Source: Strigamia acuminata (Eukaryota; Arthropoda; Chilopoda; Geophilomorpha; Linotaeniidae). From it: a DNA stretch of 64,000 nt. Under the pieces are notes generated by a model that had not been told where the DNA came from, did no database searches, and saw only the letters and a list, made by a program, of their open reading frames with translations. The DNA is taken from contig CASHSZ010000053.1 in the NCBI GenBank assembly GCA_949358305.1, positions 1 through 64,000 on the forward strand, in the 5' to 3' direction. Shown one piece after another: positions 35,020 to 45,117 of the stretch (position 1 is its first letter; each line of letters begins with the position of its first letter). The translations under genes and the position numbers were made by a program.

Positions 35020-37427
35020 GCCCGGGAATCGCCCTTCCGCCCGTCACCGAATTTTGTCAATATCTGATAAATTTCCACAGAATTGCAGCAACATTGTACG
35101 AGATATTTCTGCCCGATTTGACGGACTTATGTAAAACATTGCTGAAATTCCGTGGAAATTTATAAAATATTGACAAAGGTTGGTGACCGACCCACGGCGC
35201 GTCGCGGCGCGTTCGGAGCACGCGACCCGATCCCCCCCCCCTCCCCCCGTCCCCAAAAAACCACGCCTCGAGGAACCCCGAGGTTCGGTTTCCGACCTGG
35301 TCGCCTCTTGATCCGACTCGGGGCGCGTCACGGCGCGGTCGGAGGACGGCCCTCGTCCCCAAAAACCACACTCCGGGTCACGTGGTCTCGCGCCCGACTC
35401 TTTCAGTTTTCCCGTTACGGGATCGTGACGGGACTGTCGGCGGCCCGTTAACGGCCCGTGCGACCCCATGCGGGCCGTTGACGGGCCGTTGACGGGCCGT
35501 TGACGGGCCGTTAACGGGCCGTTAACGGGCCGTTAACGGCCCGTGTGAGCCGTTACGAGATCGTGACGGGACCGTCGGCGGCCCGTTAACGGCCCGTGCG
35601 AGCCGTTAACGGCCCGTGCGAGCCGTTACAGGATCGTGACGGGACCGTCGGCGGCCCGTTAACGGCCCGCACGGGCCGTGACGGGATCGTGACGGTCCCG
35701 TAACGGCCCGCCGACGGTCCCGTGACGACCCCGTAACGGCCTTCGTTCCCGGACTTCGGCTCGCCGACGGCCCGTACGACCTCACGCGGGCCGTTAACGG
35801 CCCGTTAACGGGCCGCCGACGGTCCCGTCACGATCCCGTAACGGCCCGTACAAGCCGTTGACGGGATCGTGACGGTCCCGTCACGATCCCGTAACGGCTC
35901 GCACGGGCCGTTAACGGGCCGCCGACGGTCCCGTCACGATCCCGTAACGGCCCGTACAAGCCGTTGACGGGATCGTGACGGTCCCGTCACGATCCCGTAA
36001 CGGCTCGCACGGGCCGTTAACAGGCCGCCGACGGTCCCGTCACGATCCCGTAACGGCCCGTACAAGCCGTTGACGGGATCGTGACGGTCCCGTCACGATC
36101 CCGTAACGGCCCGCACGGGCCGTTAACGGGCCGCCGTCGGTCCCGTCACGATCCCGTCACAGCCTGTGCGGGCCGTTAACGGGCCGTTAACGGGCCGTTA
36201 ACGGCCCGTTAACGGCGTAAAACCAAAAACAGGATTCGAGATTAATGTCTATGAATGTTGTACGCGTTTTCACGTACGTGTTGTCGGTTGTTGATTTTTT
36301 CGATTTACGCCGTAACGGCCCGTTAACGGCCCGTTAACGGCCCGTTAACGGCCCGTTAACGGCCCGTCAACGGCCCGCATAGAGTCGTACGGGCCGTTAA
36401 CGGGCCGCCGACGGTCCCGTCACGATCCCGTAACGGCCCGCACGGGCCGTTAACGGGCCGCCGACGGTCCCGTCACGATCCCGTCACGGCCCGTGCGGGC
36501 CGTTAACGGGCCGCCGACAGTCCCGTCACGATCCCGTCACGGCCTGTGCGGGCCGTTAACGGGCCGCCGACGGTCCCGTCACGACCCCGTAACGGCCTTC
36601 GTTCCCGGACTTCGGCTCGCCGACGGCCCGTACGACCTTGTTGTACGCGTTTTCACGTACGTGTTGTCGGTTGTTGATTTTTTCGATTTACGCCGTAACG
36701 GCCCGTTAACGGCCCGTTAACGGCCCGTCAACGGCCCGTCAACGGCCCGCATGGAGTCGTACGGGCCGTTAACGGGCCGCCGACGGTCCCGTCACGATCC
36801 CGTCACGGCCCGTGCGGGCCGTTAACGGGCCGCCAACGGTCCCGTCACGATCCCGTCACGGCTCGTGCGGGCCGTTAACGGGCCGCCGACAGTCCCGTCA
36901 CGATCCCGTAACGATCCCGTAACGGGCTGAAAACGGGAAAACTGAAAGAGTCGGGTGCGAGACCACGTGACCCGGAGTGTGGTTTTTGGGGGCGAGGGCC
37001 GTCCTCCAACCGCGCCGTGACGCGCCCCGAGTCGGATCAAGAGGCGACCCGGTCGGAAACCGAACCTCGGGGTTCCTCGAGGCGTGGTTTTTTGGGGACG
37101 GGGGGAGGGGGGGGGGGGATCGGGTCGCGTGCTCCGACCGCGCCGCAACGCGATGTGGGTCGGTCACCAACTTTTGTCAATTTTTGACAAATTTCCACGG
37201 AATTTCAGCAACATTTTACGAGACGTTTCTGCCCGACTAGACACGTTTCCGCAGGTTTTAGCAAAACAACGTTAAATTCTGTGGAAATTTATCAAATGTT
37301 GACAAAATTCTGTGCAAGTTTTGTCAGATACTTACTTACTTACTTACGATATAAACTCGAACGTCGTCCATGGACACTCTCAACATTCCACCGGACATTT
37401 TCCGGAAGAGTTTGTCCCGATCGGGAC
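34545..37427. repeat. Foldback element with long inverted arms
   Basis: Outer ends match in opposite orientation: the word CATTTTCCGGAAGAGTTTG near 37396 and its complement near 34594. Inner arms of about 270 bp (35170-35440 versus 36925-37172) are strong inverted repeats sharing GGTCGGTCACCAAC, the poly-C tract and GAGACCACGTGACCCGGAGT. The left arm has about 400 bp extra, including a (CT)n tract at 34976-35016. No transposase is present. It looks like a foldback or long-TIR non-autonomous DNA element; no target duplication was established. Confidence 0.75.
35450..36930. repeat. GTTAAC-palindrome core array
   Basis: About 1.5 kb built from GGCCGTTAACGGGCC, CCGTCACGATCCCGTAACGG and GGGCCGCCGACGGTCCCGT words. 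CCGTTAACGG is a perfect 10-bp palindrome and occurs dozens of times in many arrangements. Two unrelated inserts (about 36220-36310 and 36595-36690) contain ACGTACGTGTTGTCGGTTG. Confidence 0.95.
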
Positions 37428-38046
37428 CACGCCTCGACGAAGCCCGGGACCCGGTTTCCGACCGGGTCGTTTTTGGCCCAAGTCACGGCGCGTCGCGGCG
37501 CTTTCGGAGCACGCGACCCGATCCCCCCCCCTCCCCCCGTTCTCAAAAACCACGCCTCGACGAAGCCCGGGACCCGGTTTCCGACCGGGTCGTTTTTGGC
37601 CCAAGTCACGGCGCGTCGCGGCGCTTTCGGAGCACGCGACCCGATCCCCCCCCCCTCCCCCCGTTCTCAAAAACCACGCCTCGACGAAGCCCGGGACCCG
37701 GTTTCCGACCGGGTCGTTTTTGGCCCAAGTCACGGCGCGTCGCGGCGCTTTCGGAGCACGCGACCCGATCCCCCCCCTCCCCCCGTTCTCAAAAACCACG
37801 CCTCGACGAAGCCCGGGACCCGGTTTCCGACCGGGTCGTTTTTGGCCCAAGTCACGGCGCGTCGCGACGCTTTCGGAGCACGCGACCCGATCCCCCCCCT
37901 CCCCCCGTTCTCAAAAACCACGCCTCGACGAAGCCCGGGACCCGGTTTCCGACCGGGTCGTTTTTGGCCCAAGTCACGGCGCGTCGCGGCGCTTTCGGAG
38001 CACGCGACCCGATCCCCCCCCTCCCCCCCGTTCTCAAAAACCACGT
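37427..38046. repeat. 123-bp GC-rich tandem repeat (5 copies)
   Basis: Copies start at about 37427, 37550, 37674, 37796 and 37918, with a sixth partial at 38041; period 122-124. The length variation comes from the C runs. Each unit contains CCACGCCTCGACGAAGCCCG. Part of the unit resembles the foldback arm (GAGCACGCGACCCGATC and the poly-C tract), so it probably arose by tandem expansion of the arm edge. Confidence 0.95.
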
Positions 38047-38139
38047 TTTAGCGAAACCCTTGACCGGTCACAAAACCCACCGAACACCGAAAAGCAACGA
38101 ACAAAACGCGCTCGGTCGCACGAACTACTCGGCCAAAAC

Positions 38140-38572
38140 TATTAGTATGCGATTAATTATTTTGTCCGTTTCCCCATGCATTTCTGGATAGGCATGGCAG
38201 ATATGTGTGTTGGCATCCTTTGGATACCCGTGTAGCGCATATTAATGCTACTCTTGTGTGTTAACACACATATTCTATGTTTCTTGTGTCGTCTGCTTGA
38301 GAGAGCGATAAATGTTGTTTTCCGTGTTGTTTATCGGTTAATTATGCCTAGGTTAACAATTACTTATATTGTAAAGAACAAATCAATGCTTGTTGCTATT
38401 GATTTGTCCTATTGTCATATTTTGTACGGTTTGAGACCAATTAGCCTCAAACCCAGTTGCTTTTATGCTTTCATGTGATTAAAACATGGCGGGCGCGAAG
38501 TGCGAGCTCCCCGCACATTTTAAGCTGGTTTCAACTCCTTTCCGATGTTTCCTGGCCTCCACGGACTTATCA
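38140..38572 (+). repeat. 5' LTR of element B
   Basis: 433 bp. Carries the GTCGTCTGCT box (about 38288) and a 10-bp perfect stem (ACAAATCAAT, 38378-38387, complement 38398-38407). Confidence 0.95.
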
Positions 38573-38574
38573 AA

Positions 38575-38592
38575 TGGTAGCAGAGGATGGTT
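38575..38592 (+). other. Primer-binding site of element B (iMet tRNA)
   Basis: TGGTAGCAGAGGATGGTT, two bases after the LTR, complementary to an initiator-Met tRNA 3' end. Confidence 0.9.
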
Positions 38593-39734
38593 CGCGATCG
38601 GGCCAACAGGTTATTGACGAGTTCGTGAGGTTTTTCGGGCGAAAACGAACGTTGGAAGTTCGTCGCAGATCGTCGCCGAGACGTATCGCCGAAAACCGGA
38701 ATTTTTCGCGAAGGACAGCCGTGACGACGTGTGCGGACAATTCTACAGTGAATTTGGAGCAAAACGGTGTAAGGAACATTGCATTTCGTTTATTTTTCGC
38801 CGATATAACCGAGTTTTTCTCGGGCGGCGCCATTTTTGTTTGCGAAGTTAGCGTGTCTACGAGTGTGTACGGAACGACACACGCACGCCCAACGTTTCGA
38901 CGAACGAATACGTCGATTAGCCGCCGCATTTGGTGTCTTTCCAGCGTGGGAACGTCTGGAAACCGTCATTTTGCGAAGAAATCGTCGCGAATCGACGATT
39001 GTTGCACCGGCAGCCATTTTCGTTGGATTTTTCGTCAAGAACGACGAGATTCAACTCGCGAATTTAATCCGGCGATCACCGAGAAGTCCTGCACACGATA
39101 AGCGTGTGTGCAGGCGGTTATTTCCGTGCTTCGCATCCAGGAAAGCGGGTACGAAGGCGTGGACGTACGCAACATCGATTTTGGCCGATACACGGAAGTG
39201 TGTACGCGGTCTGCACGTCAGCCCAGTTCCGTGCGAAGACAACGTGAAGCCGACGTTTACTGCAACGTGGGAACCAATTACGACGCAAGGATCCCGTAAT
39301 TGGCCAACTTCACATCTGAAAAGTGTATTTTAGTTGCTATTTTCGTGAAACTCTGTTAATTCTTAAGGTTTTTGTTTTGGGGTCCTTTTGTTTATTCTGC
39401 ACCCTTTAGGCAGTCGCCTACGTGCAGTCTCATTCCGGTCTGGGCTTGTCCGTGGCCAACTAGTCGTCCCGCGGCCCCCAGGTGGGTCGGTCGGAAGCTA
39501 GTAGGGCGACCAGATTCGGGTTTTTCACCTCACTTATTGAGGTGCCCAAAGGGAAGTTTGTGATTGTTTCGCCTTCAATTTTTGGGGGTGTTTTCGCTTC
39601 TCTGCACGGCATATTCACCGGAATTGTGAATATTAGTGTGTGTTTTCATCAAATTGGTGAATTTTTCGAGTGTTTTTCGCCGAAATTTGTGAATTTTGTG
39701 ATTTGTGCATCGATTTTTCACCAAATTCTTCACC
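38593..39734 (+). other. Leader of element B
   Basis: About 1.14 kb between the primer site and the gag ATG. Several short incidental frames occur (one of 165 codons), none with a recognisable product. Confidence 0.55.
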
Positions 39735-42700
39735 ATGTCGAATTGGGACCGACATGATGATTACAAGGATGTACGCAAACTGGACGGCTCCAATTATCCC
39801 ACCTGGAGCATGCAGATCCAGCTTTTGCTTCAATCATACAGTGTTTGGGGACATGTGACCGGCAAAATCAAGGAACCGCCTGCTGGATCGCCGGCAAAGG
39901 AAATTCGTGACTACGAAAAGGGCGAAGAAAAAGCCCGCTCCACCATTTGTCTGGCTTGCAACGAACCACAGCAAGTCGTGGCTGTGGCCCACCCAACCGC
40001 GAAGGGTGTGTGGGAAGCGCTGAAAGCGGCTTACCAGCCGACCACGCGCGCACGCAAAGCCCGACTCCGGCGGGAATTCCTCGATATGCGTCTACGGGAG
40101 GATGAAGAGATGGTCGTCTTTACTTCCCGTGTCGACCGGAAAGTTACACAACTCGCCGACGTGAAGATTGTGGTCTCGGATGAGTTCCACGCTTTCCAGT
40201 ACTTGGACCTTTTGCCGCCCCAATTCGAGCCAGTCAAACAGACAGTGTATCACTGGCCCGACCCGGAATTTACGGCCGCTGCCGTGAAAGAAAGACTTTT
40301 AGGCGAGTATAATCGCCTTTACGAGAAGGGGGACGAATTTGGAGTGCCCAACCCGACACCGTTGGAAAACACTGGAGCCTTCTTTGGCGGAGGCAGTGGT
40401 CAACGTGGACGCGGCGGAACCGCGCCCAGTTCCCCACGTGTGTGTTTTACCTGCGGTGGGACAGGCCATTTTTCCCGCGACTGCCCTTCTCCACCTAAAC
40501 AGCAACTTACTGGAAGAGGCGGATCAACAGGACAGTTTAGGGGCAATCCACGAGGAAAATCACGTGGAAAAGGCCGGCAAAAGGCCGCCGTCACCCAAAT
40601 GAATATTTTTGATGACGTCCCCATCTCTTACTTCTCCGCAGCGATTTCGAATCAAGAGCAACCTCCTGTCGTATCGCTGGTGTCACATGCGAACTTTGAT
40701 TCGCAATGGTACGTCGATACAGGAGCGACAGACCATTTCTCGTTCAACAAGTCCTGGTTCTCCGACTTCAAACCATTAACTGGTTACAGCGTCCAGCAGG
40801 GCGAAGGAAAGTCGAAAATCGAGGGCATCGGGACTGTGACATTAATATCTTTTTATGGACAAAAGAAACGGGAATTACAATTGAAAAATGTCTTCTACGC
40901 TCCAAACTTCAGAAAGAATCTGATTTCATTAGGTCGTGCAGATGAAGCTGGGGCTACCACATTTGTAAAGAATGGAAAAATGTCCATTTTTCATGACAGT
41001 ATTGATGCGCCTTCTATCACTGCGACACGTACGAGTGATAGAATGTATAAAGTCAATTGTCAAGTGAATACTGCACACATTGTTAACGCTGCTGCATTAC
41101 CTGCGCAACAGAATGCGGCAGTGGAGCCTAGTCCACCTTTAAAGGGTGAAGAAATTGTTAATTCATTACTAACTCATTTAGATTTTAAGACTGCATTAAC
41201 CCAAAATTTGAGTAAGACAGGGAAACCTGCAATTGCGAATATGGGGCAAGTGACTGCTGCGAACAATGCGCCAGCGATCGTTGCGAATAATGCGAGTCCG
41301 AAACAGAAATTGAACGTTTTGAATAACACACACACTGGCCTGGTAGTCAACAATGGGAATAAATCAAAGACTGCGAAGATTTCCAAACAAGGTGTGCAAA
41401 ACAGTTTGAAAGATAATGGTGGGAATAAGGCTCTTATTAAGCCTGACAAACCTCAAACGATGGATGTTTGGCATTCACGTTTTGGGCACCTTAATGCGAA
41501 AGGGATTGCATTGTTGGAGAAATCCGATGAAGTATTTGGGCTGAAACTTTCCAACAATGAATTGTCGGCTTGCGATGCTTGTTCGAGGGCGAAAAGCACA
41601 CGTGCAAGCTTTCCTCCCATTATTAATATCTCCACTAAAGGGATTTTGGAAATTGTTCACTTAGATGTTTGGGGGCCCTCACCGGTTAAGAGCATTGGTG
41701 GGGCATTTTATTACCTAATTATGGTTGATGATTTCTCCCGACTGATGTGGATTATCATCATGAAAACGAAAGATGAAGTTTTGGGTCATTTCAAGAAGTG
41801 GTTGACGGAAATTGAACGGCTTACTTCTAAAAAGGTCAAAGCCATTAAAACTGACAATGGTGGGGAATTCATATCGAAACAATGGAATGCTTATACTGAC
41901 AGCATTGGGTTGAAATGTATGAGGACGAATACATACAGCCCCGAGATGAATTCGGTTGCTGAGCGAGCGAACCGCACCATTCTTAATGGAATCCGGGCTT
42001 TTCTTTTTGAGAATAATTTTTCCCCAACTTTGTGGGCAGAACTTGCAGTTTCTGTCGTTTATTTGAAAAATCGATTCCCACACACGGGATTAGGAGGGAA
42101 AACACCTTACAATGTGTTTTACAATAAGAAATTGTCCCTGCGTCATGTCAAATGCATTGGGGCATTGACATATGTCCACATTCCTTCCCAGACAAGGGGT
42201 GGGAAATTGAAAGAAAGGGCGTGGGCAGGGGCATTAATTGGTTATGCGGCTTCCACCCGTGGGTATCGAATTTGGGACCCGAAACGGAACCAAGTGTTCC
42301 TCTCGAAACATGTCAAAATATTGGAACAGAATTTTTGGTATGAAAATTTGAAAATTCCTCCCTCGAGCCCCTCATATTTCGACAGCGTGTCTGATTCTTC
42401 AAACGAGGATGGCTCCTCGTCAGACGACGACAGCGTTCATGGTGGCCCCCTACCGGAAGCAGTGGTTCCCCCACCCCCAATTCAGGAACCTGCGCCCGAA
42501 AAGGCACCTGAACAAGTTGAGAACGCTGGTGTCGTGGAAGATGTCATCGAGGATATAGTGCAAGATGTCCTTAGAGATGCAAATGTTGATGAAATTGGTG
42601 GGGCAAAGGGGGACGATGAGAATTTCTTCAGTATTTACCCCGATGACGAGGATGAAATTGAGGATCCTGATGCGAGTCCTCAACTATCCCCCCGAACGTC

Positions 42701-44546
42701 ACCTACACCTGTGCGTCGTAATCCCCCACGAAAAGGAAAGGATACAGGGGAACGCACAGTTCCAGCTGGTGGGTTATTGCCGTTGGACATGTCTAAATGG
42801 CAAAGACGGCAGTCTGTGCGAAAATCAGGCGCAACGGCTGGACAGGTTGATGTTTATTACATTTCACCAAAGCATGACAGAATTCGAAGTCGTGTTGAAG
42901 TTGTGCGGTGGTGTCGGGACGAGGGATACGAGTATATCTCGGAATTGTTCAACTTCAAAGACATCAATGTCGGTTTTGCTGGTTGCTGCTCTGTAGAGCC
43001 TGACACCTACGAAGAGGCTGTGACAGGTGTTGGGAAACCTGATTGGGAAAGGGCAATGGAGGACGAAATCGACATCTTTAAAGAACGAGAGGTGTATGTC
43101 GAGGTTGACAAAAGTGAAGTCAAGGATAAAACCTTGCTAGGATCAAAGTGGATTTATAAACTCAAAAGGGATCATACGGGTGCGATTAGCAGATATCGTG
43201 CTCGTCTTGTTGCACAAGGGTTCAAGCAGAAGCCCGGCATTGACTTTACGGAGGTCTTCTCCCCCGTAGTCAACTTTGTGTTGGTCATGATGTTCTTTTG
43301 TACTCTTGTAGTATTAAGGAGCTGGCGTGACTTACACCTTGACATCAAGGCCGCATATCTATATGGGGACCTCGATGAGGTGCAGTACATCAACATCCCC
43401 AAGGGATATCGAACACCTGAAAACCAACACAAATGTTGGGAGTTGAGAAAATCTCTCTATGGGCTTCATCAGTCTGGTCGTATGTGGTACCAGCGCTTAC
43501 ACGACCAGCTGATTGAAATAGGTTTTGAACCGGTTTTGGGTCTTAACTGTGTGTATAGCTTGGGTTCGGACGCCATACTCATCTTTTACGTCGACGATAT
43601 TGTATTATTTTCGAGGGATGAGTTGGCAGAAGAGTGCGTTTTAGAATGGATTCAACAATCCTTTGAGATTGTCAATTTGGGCCCCGTCACCCTTTTATTA
43701 GGGATTGAGTTTTGTAGGGACGGGGGGAATATCCTCATTCATCAACGCACCTATATTGCGAAGCTCTGCAAGCAATACGGTATTGACCCATCTCACCGTG
43801 TTAGAGTGCCTGGCACGCCCGGCACTATGATCCAAAAAGTCCAAACGGGAGAACGTGTTAATTCGAGTTTTCCATATCGGTCTCTTGTCGGAAGTTTGCT
43901 CTTCATCGCAAGTCGCACAAGACCCGATATCTTGTTTTCTGTAATTGTATTGTCTCAATACAACGAGACTCACTCGACACGACACGTAAACATGCTGCTT
44001 CAAGTGTTGCGTTACCTGGCTAATACGCCGAATTTCTCCATTAATCTTGGGAACTGTCAAAGTGACAAGTTAACTGTTTACACAGATGCGTCTTACGCGC
44101 TGGACCAAGACAAGCGCCGAAGTTTTGGCGGGCACATTATCTATCTGGGTGGTGTCCCCGTCTCCTGGAACTGCCATAAGCAGACCATTACCGCTCTTTC
44201 CATTATGGAAAGCGAATTCTTGGCGGTTGTGGACGGTGTGAAGGAGATAATTTGGTTAGAACGCATATTTGACGCGGAAGTGATGATTGACGGGTTTGAC
44301 CGGGAAATACCATGTGTTTATGCCGATTCGATGCCTGCGATTCAATATGCGAAAAACCGCATAGAAAATCGCGCAAACAAACACATAGACGTGAAATTGC
44401 ATTTCTTGCGCGACTGGTTCGAGAAAGGTGTTTTTCGAATCAGGCACATCCCAGGGACCCTCAACGTCGCGGACATTATGACAAAGTGGTTGTCCCGCGC
44501 AAAATTGGACGCGTTGTGCGAGCACATTTTTGTCGCGACAAATTGA
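39735..44546 (+). CDS. gag-pol polyprotein of element B (1603 aa)
   Basis: Start chosen at 39735 (MSNWDRHDDYKDVRKL) because the family gag begins with the KLDGSNYPTWSMQIQ motif; the frame is also open to 39705. Domains: gag (1-230), CCHC knuckle CFTCGGTGHFSRDC (about 237-250), aspartic protease WYVDTGATDHF (about 324), HHCC pre-integrase (about 579-615), integrase core with HLDVWG, TDNGGEF and SPEMNSVAE (about 643-745), Asp/Pro-rich linker, reverse transcriptase from about 1100 with FYVDDIVLF (about 1285), and RNase H with YTDASYA (about 1449) and ADIMTKWLSRAKL near the end. No stop or frameshift. A single frame without a gag/pol shift is normal for copia. Products act in virus-like particles that copy element RNA and integrate it. 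Confidence 0.96.
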   Translation: MSNWDRHDDYKDVRKLDGSNYPTWSMQIQLLLQSYSVWGHVTGKIKEPPAGSPAKEIRDYEKGEEKARSTICLACNEPQQVVAVAHPTAKGVWEALKAAYQPTTRARKARLRREFLDMRLREDEEMVVFTSRVDRKVTQLADVKIVVSDEFHAFQYLDLLPPQFEPVKQTVYHWPDPEFTAAAVKERLLGEYNRLYEKGDEFGVPNPTPLENTGAFFGGGSGQRGRGGTAPSSPRVCFTCGGTGHFSRDCPSPPKQQLTGRGGSTGQFRGNPRGKSRGKGRQKAAVTQMNIFDDVPISYFSAAISNQEQPPVVSLVSHANFDSQWYVDTGATDHFSFNKSWFSDFKPLTGYSVQQGEGKSKIEGIGTVTLISFYGQKKRELQLKNVFYAPNFRKNLISLGRADEAGATTFVKNGKMSIFHDSIDAPSITATRTSDRMYKVNCQVNTAHIVNAAALPAQQNAAVEPSPPLKGEEIVNSLLTHLDFKTALTQNLSKTGKPAIANMGQVTAANNAPAIVANNASPKQKLNVLNNTHTGLVVNNGNKSKTAKISKQGVQNSLKDNGGNKALIKPDKPQTMDVWHSRFGHLNAKGIALLEKSDEVFGLKLSNNELSACDACSRAKSTRASFPPIINISTKGILEIVHLDVWGPSPVKSIGGAFYYLIMVDDFSRLMWIIIMKTKDEVLGHFKKWLTEIERLTSKKVKAIKTDNGGEFISKQWNAYTDSIGLKCMRTNTYSPEMNSVAERANRTILNGIRAFLFENNFSPTLWAELAVSVVYLKNRFPHTGLGGKTPYNVFYNKKLSLRHVKCIGALTYVHIPSQTRGGKLKERAWAGALIGYAASTRGYRIWDPKRNQVFLSKHVKILEQNFWYENLKIPPSSPSYFDSVSDSSNEDGSSSDDDSVHGGPLPEAVVPPPPIQEPAPEKAPEQVENAGVVEDVIEDIVQDVLRDANVDEIGGAKGDDENFFSIYPDDEDEIEDPDASPQLSPRTSPTPVRRNPPRKGKDTGERTVPAGGLLPLDMSKWQRRQSVRKSGATAGQVDVYYISPKHDRIRSRVEVVRWCRDEGYEYISELFNFKDINVGFAGCCSVEPDTYEEAVTGVGKPDWERAMEDEIDIFKEREVYVEVDKSEVKDKTLLGSKWIYKLKRDHTGAISRYRARLVAQGFKQKPGIDFTEVFSPVVNFVLVMMFFCTLVVLRSWRDLHLDIKAAYLYGDLDEVQYINIPKGYRTPENQHKCWELRKSLYGLHQSGRMWYQRLHDQLIEIGFEPVLGLNCVYSLGSDAILIFYVDDIVLFSRDELAEECVLEWIQQSFEIVNLGPVTLLLGIEFCRDGGNILIHQRTYIAKLCKQYGIDPSHRVRVPGTPGTMIQKVQTGERVNSSFPYRSLVGSLLFIASRTRPDILFSVIVLSQYNETHSTRHVNMLLQVLRYLANTPNFSINLGNCQSDKLTVYTDASYALDQDKRRSFGGHIIYLGGVPVSWNCHKQTITALSIMESEFLAVVDGVKEIIWLERIFDAEVMIDGFDREIPCVYADSMPAIQYAKNRIENRANKHIDVKLHFLRDWFEKGVFRIRHIPGTLNVADIMTKWLSRAKLDALCEHIFVATN

Positions 44547-44552
44547 TTAATC

Positions 44553-44561
44553 GAAGGGGGA
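44553..44561 (+). other. Polypurine tract of element B
   Basis: GAAGGGGGA three bases before the 3' LTR; the core CGAAGGGGGA is shared with element C. Confidence 0.75.
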
Positions 44562-44563
44562 TT

Positions 44564-44996
44564 TATTAGTATGCGATTAATTATTTTGTCCGTTTCCCCA
44601 TGCATTTCTGGATAGGCATGGCAGATATGTGTGTTGGCATCCTTTGGATACCCGTGTAGCGCATATTAATGCTACTCTTGTGTGTTAACACACATATTCT
44701 ATGTTTCTTGTGTCGTCTGCTTGAGAGAGCGATAAATGTTGTTTTCCGTGTTGTTTATCGGTTAATTATGCCTAGGTTAACAATTACTTATATTGTAAAG
44801 AACAAATCAATGCTTGTTGCTATTGATTTGTCCTATTGTCATATTTTGTACGGTTTGAGACCAATTAGCCTCAAACCCAGTTGCTTTTATGCTTTCATGT
44901 GATTAAAACATGGCGGGCGCGAAGTGCGAGCTCCCCGCACATTTTAAGCTGGTTTCAACTCCTTTCCGATGTTTCCTGGCCTCCACGGACTTATCA
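44564..44996 (+). repeat. 3' LTR of element B
   Basis: 433 bp, apparently identical to the 5' LTR; followed by target duplication AAAAC. Confidence 0.95.
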
Positions 44997-45117
44997 AAAA
45001 CAACATCCGCAAATTCCGCATCGCAGTCGCGATCAACGAAACAACGTATAGGCCGCCGTAATGTTAAAAAGCGGGACCCTTTCGCCCCCGACAAAATCCG
45101 CACACATACCCCAAGGT

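Larger units (their letters stand above)
38140..44996 (+). mobile_element. Ty1/copia LTR retrotransposon B, apparently intact
   Basis: 433-bp LTRs (38140-38572 and 44564-44996), which look identical by eye, enclose a primer site, a 1.1-kb leader, a single gag-pol frame and a purine tract. Target duplication AAAAC at 38135-38139 and 44997-45001. LTR ends are TATTAG...TTATCA rather than the usual TG...CA. All protein motifs needed for movement are present, so it could be active. Confidence 0.95.

Noticed and set aside
34874-35134. Possible gene across the CT tract in the foldback left arm
   Set aside because: Ser/Leu run from a (CT)n microsatellite; the surrounding sequence is part of the inverted repeat.
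37281-38191. Three overlapping frames of 256-277 codons in the GC-rich tandem repeat
   Set aside because: Period-driven open frames with Pro runs from poly-C; all frames open in parallel.
38245-38478. 77-codon frame inside both LTRs of element B
   Set aside because: Present because it lies in the LTR; no homology or start context to suggest a protein.
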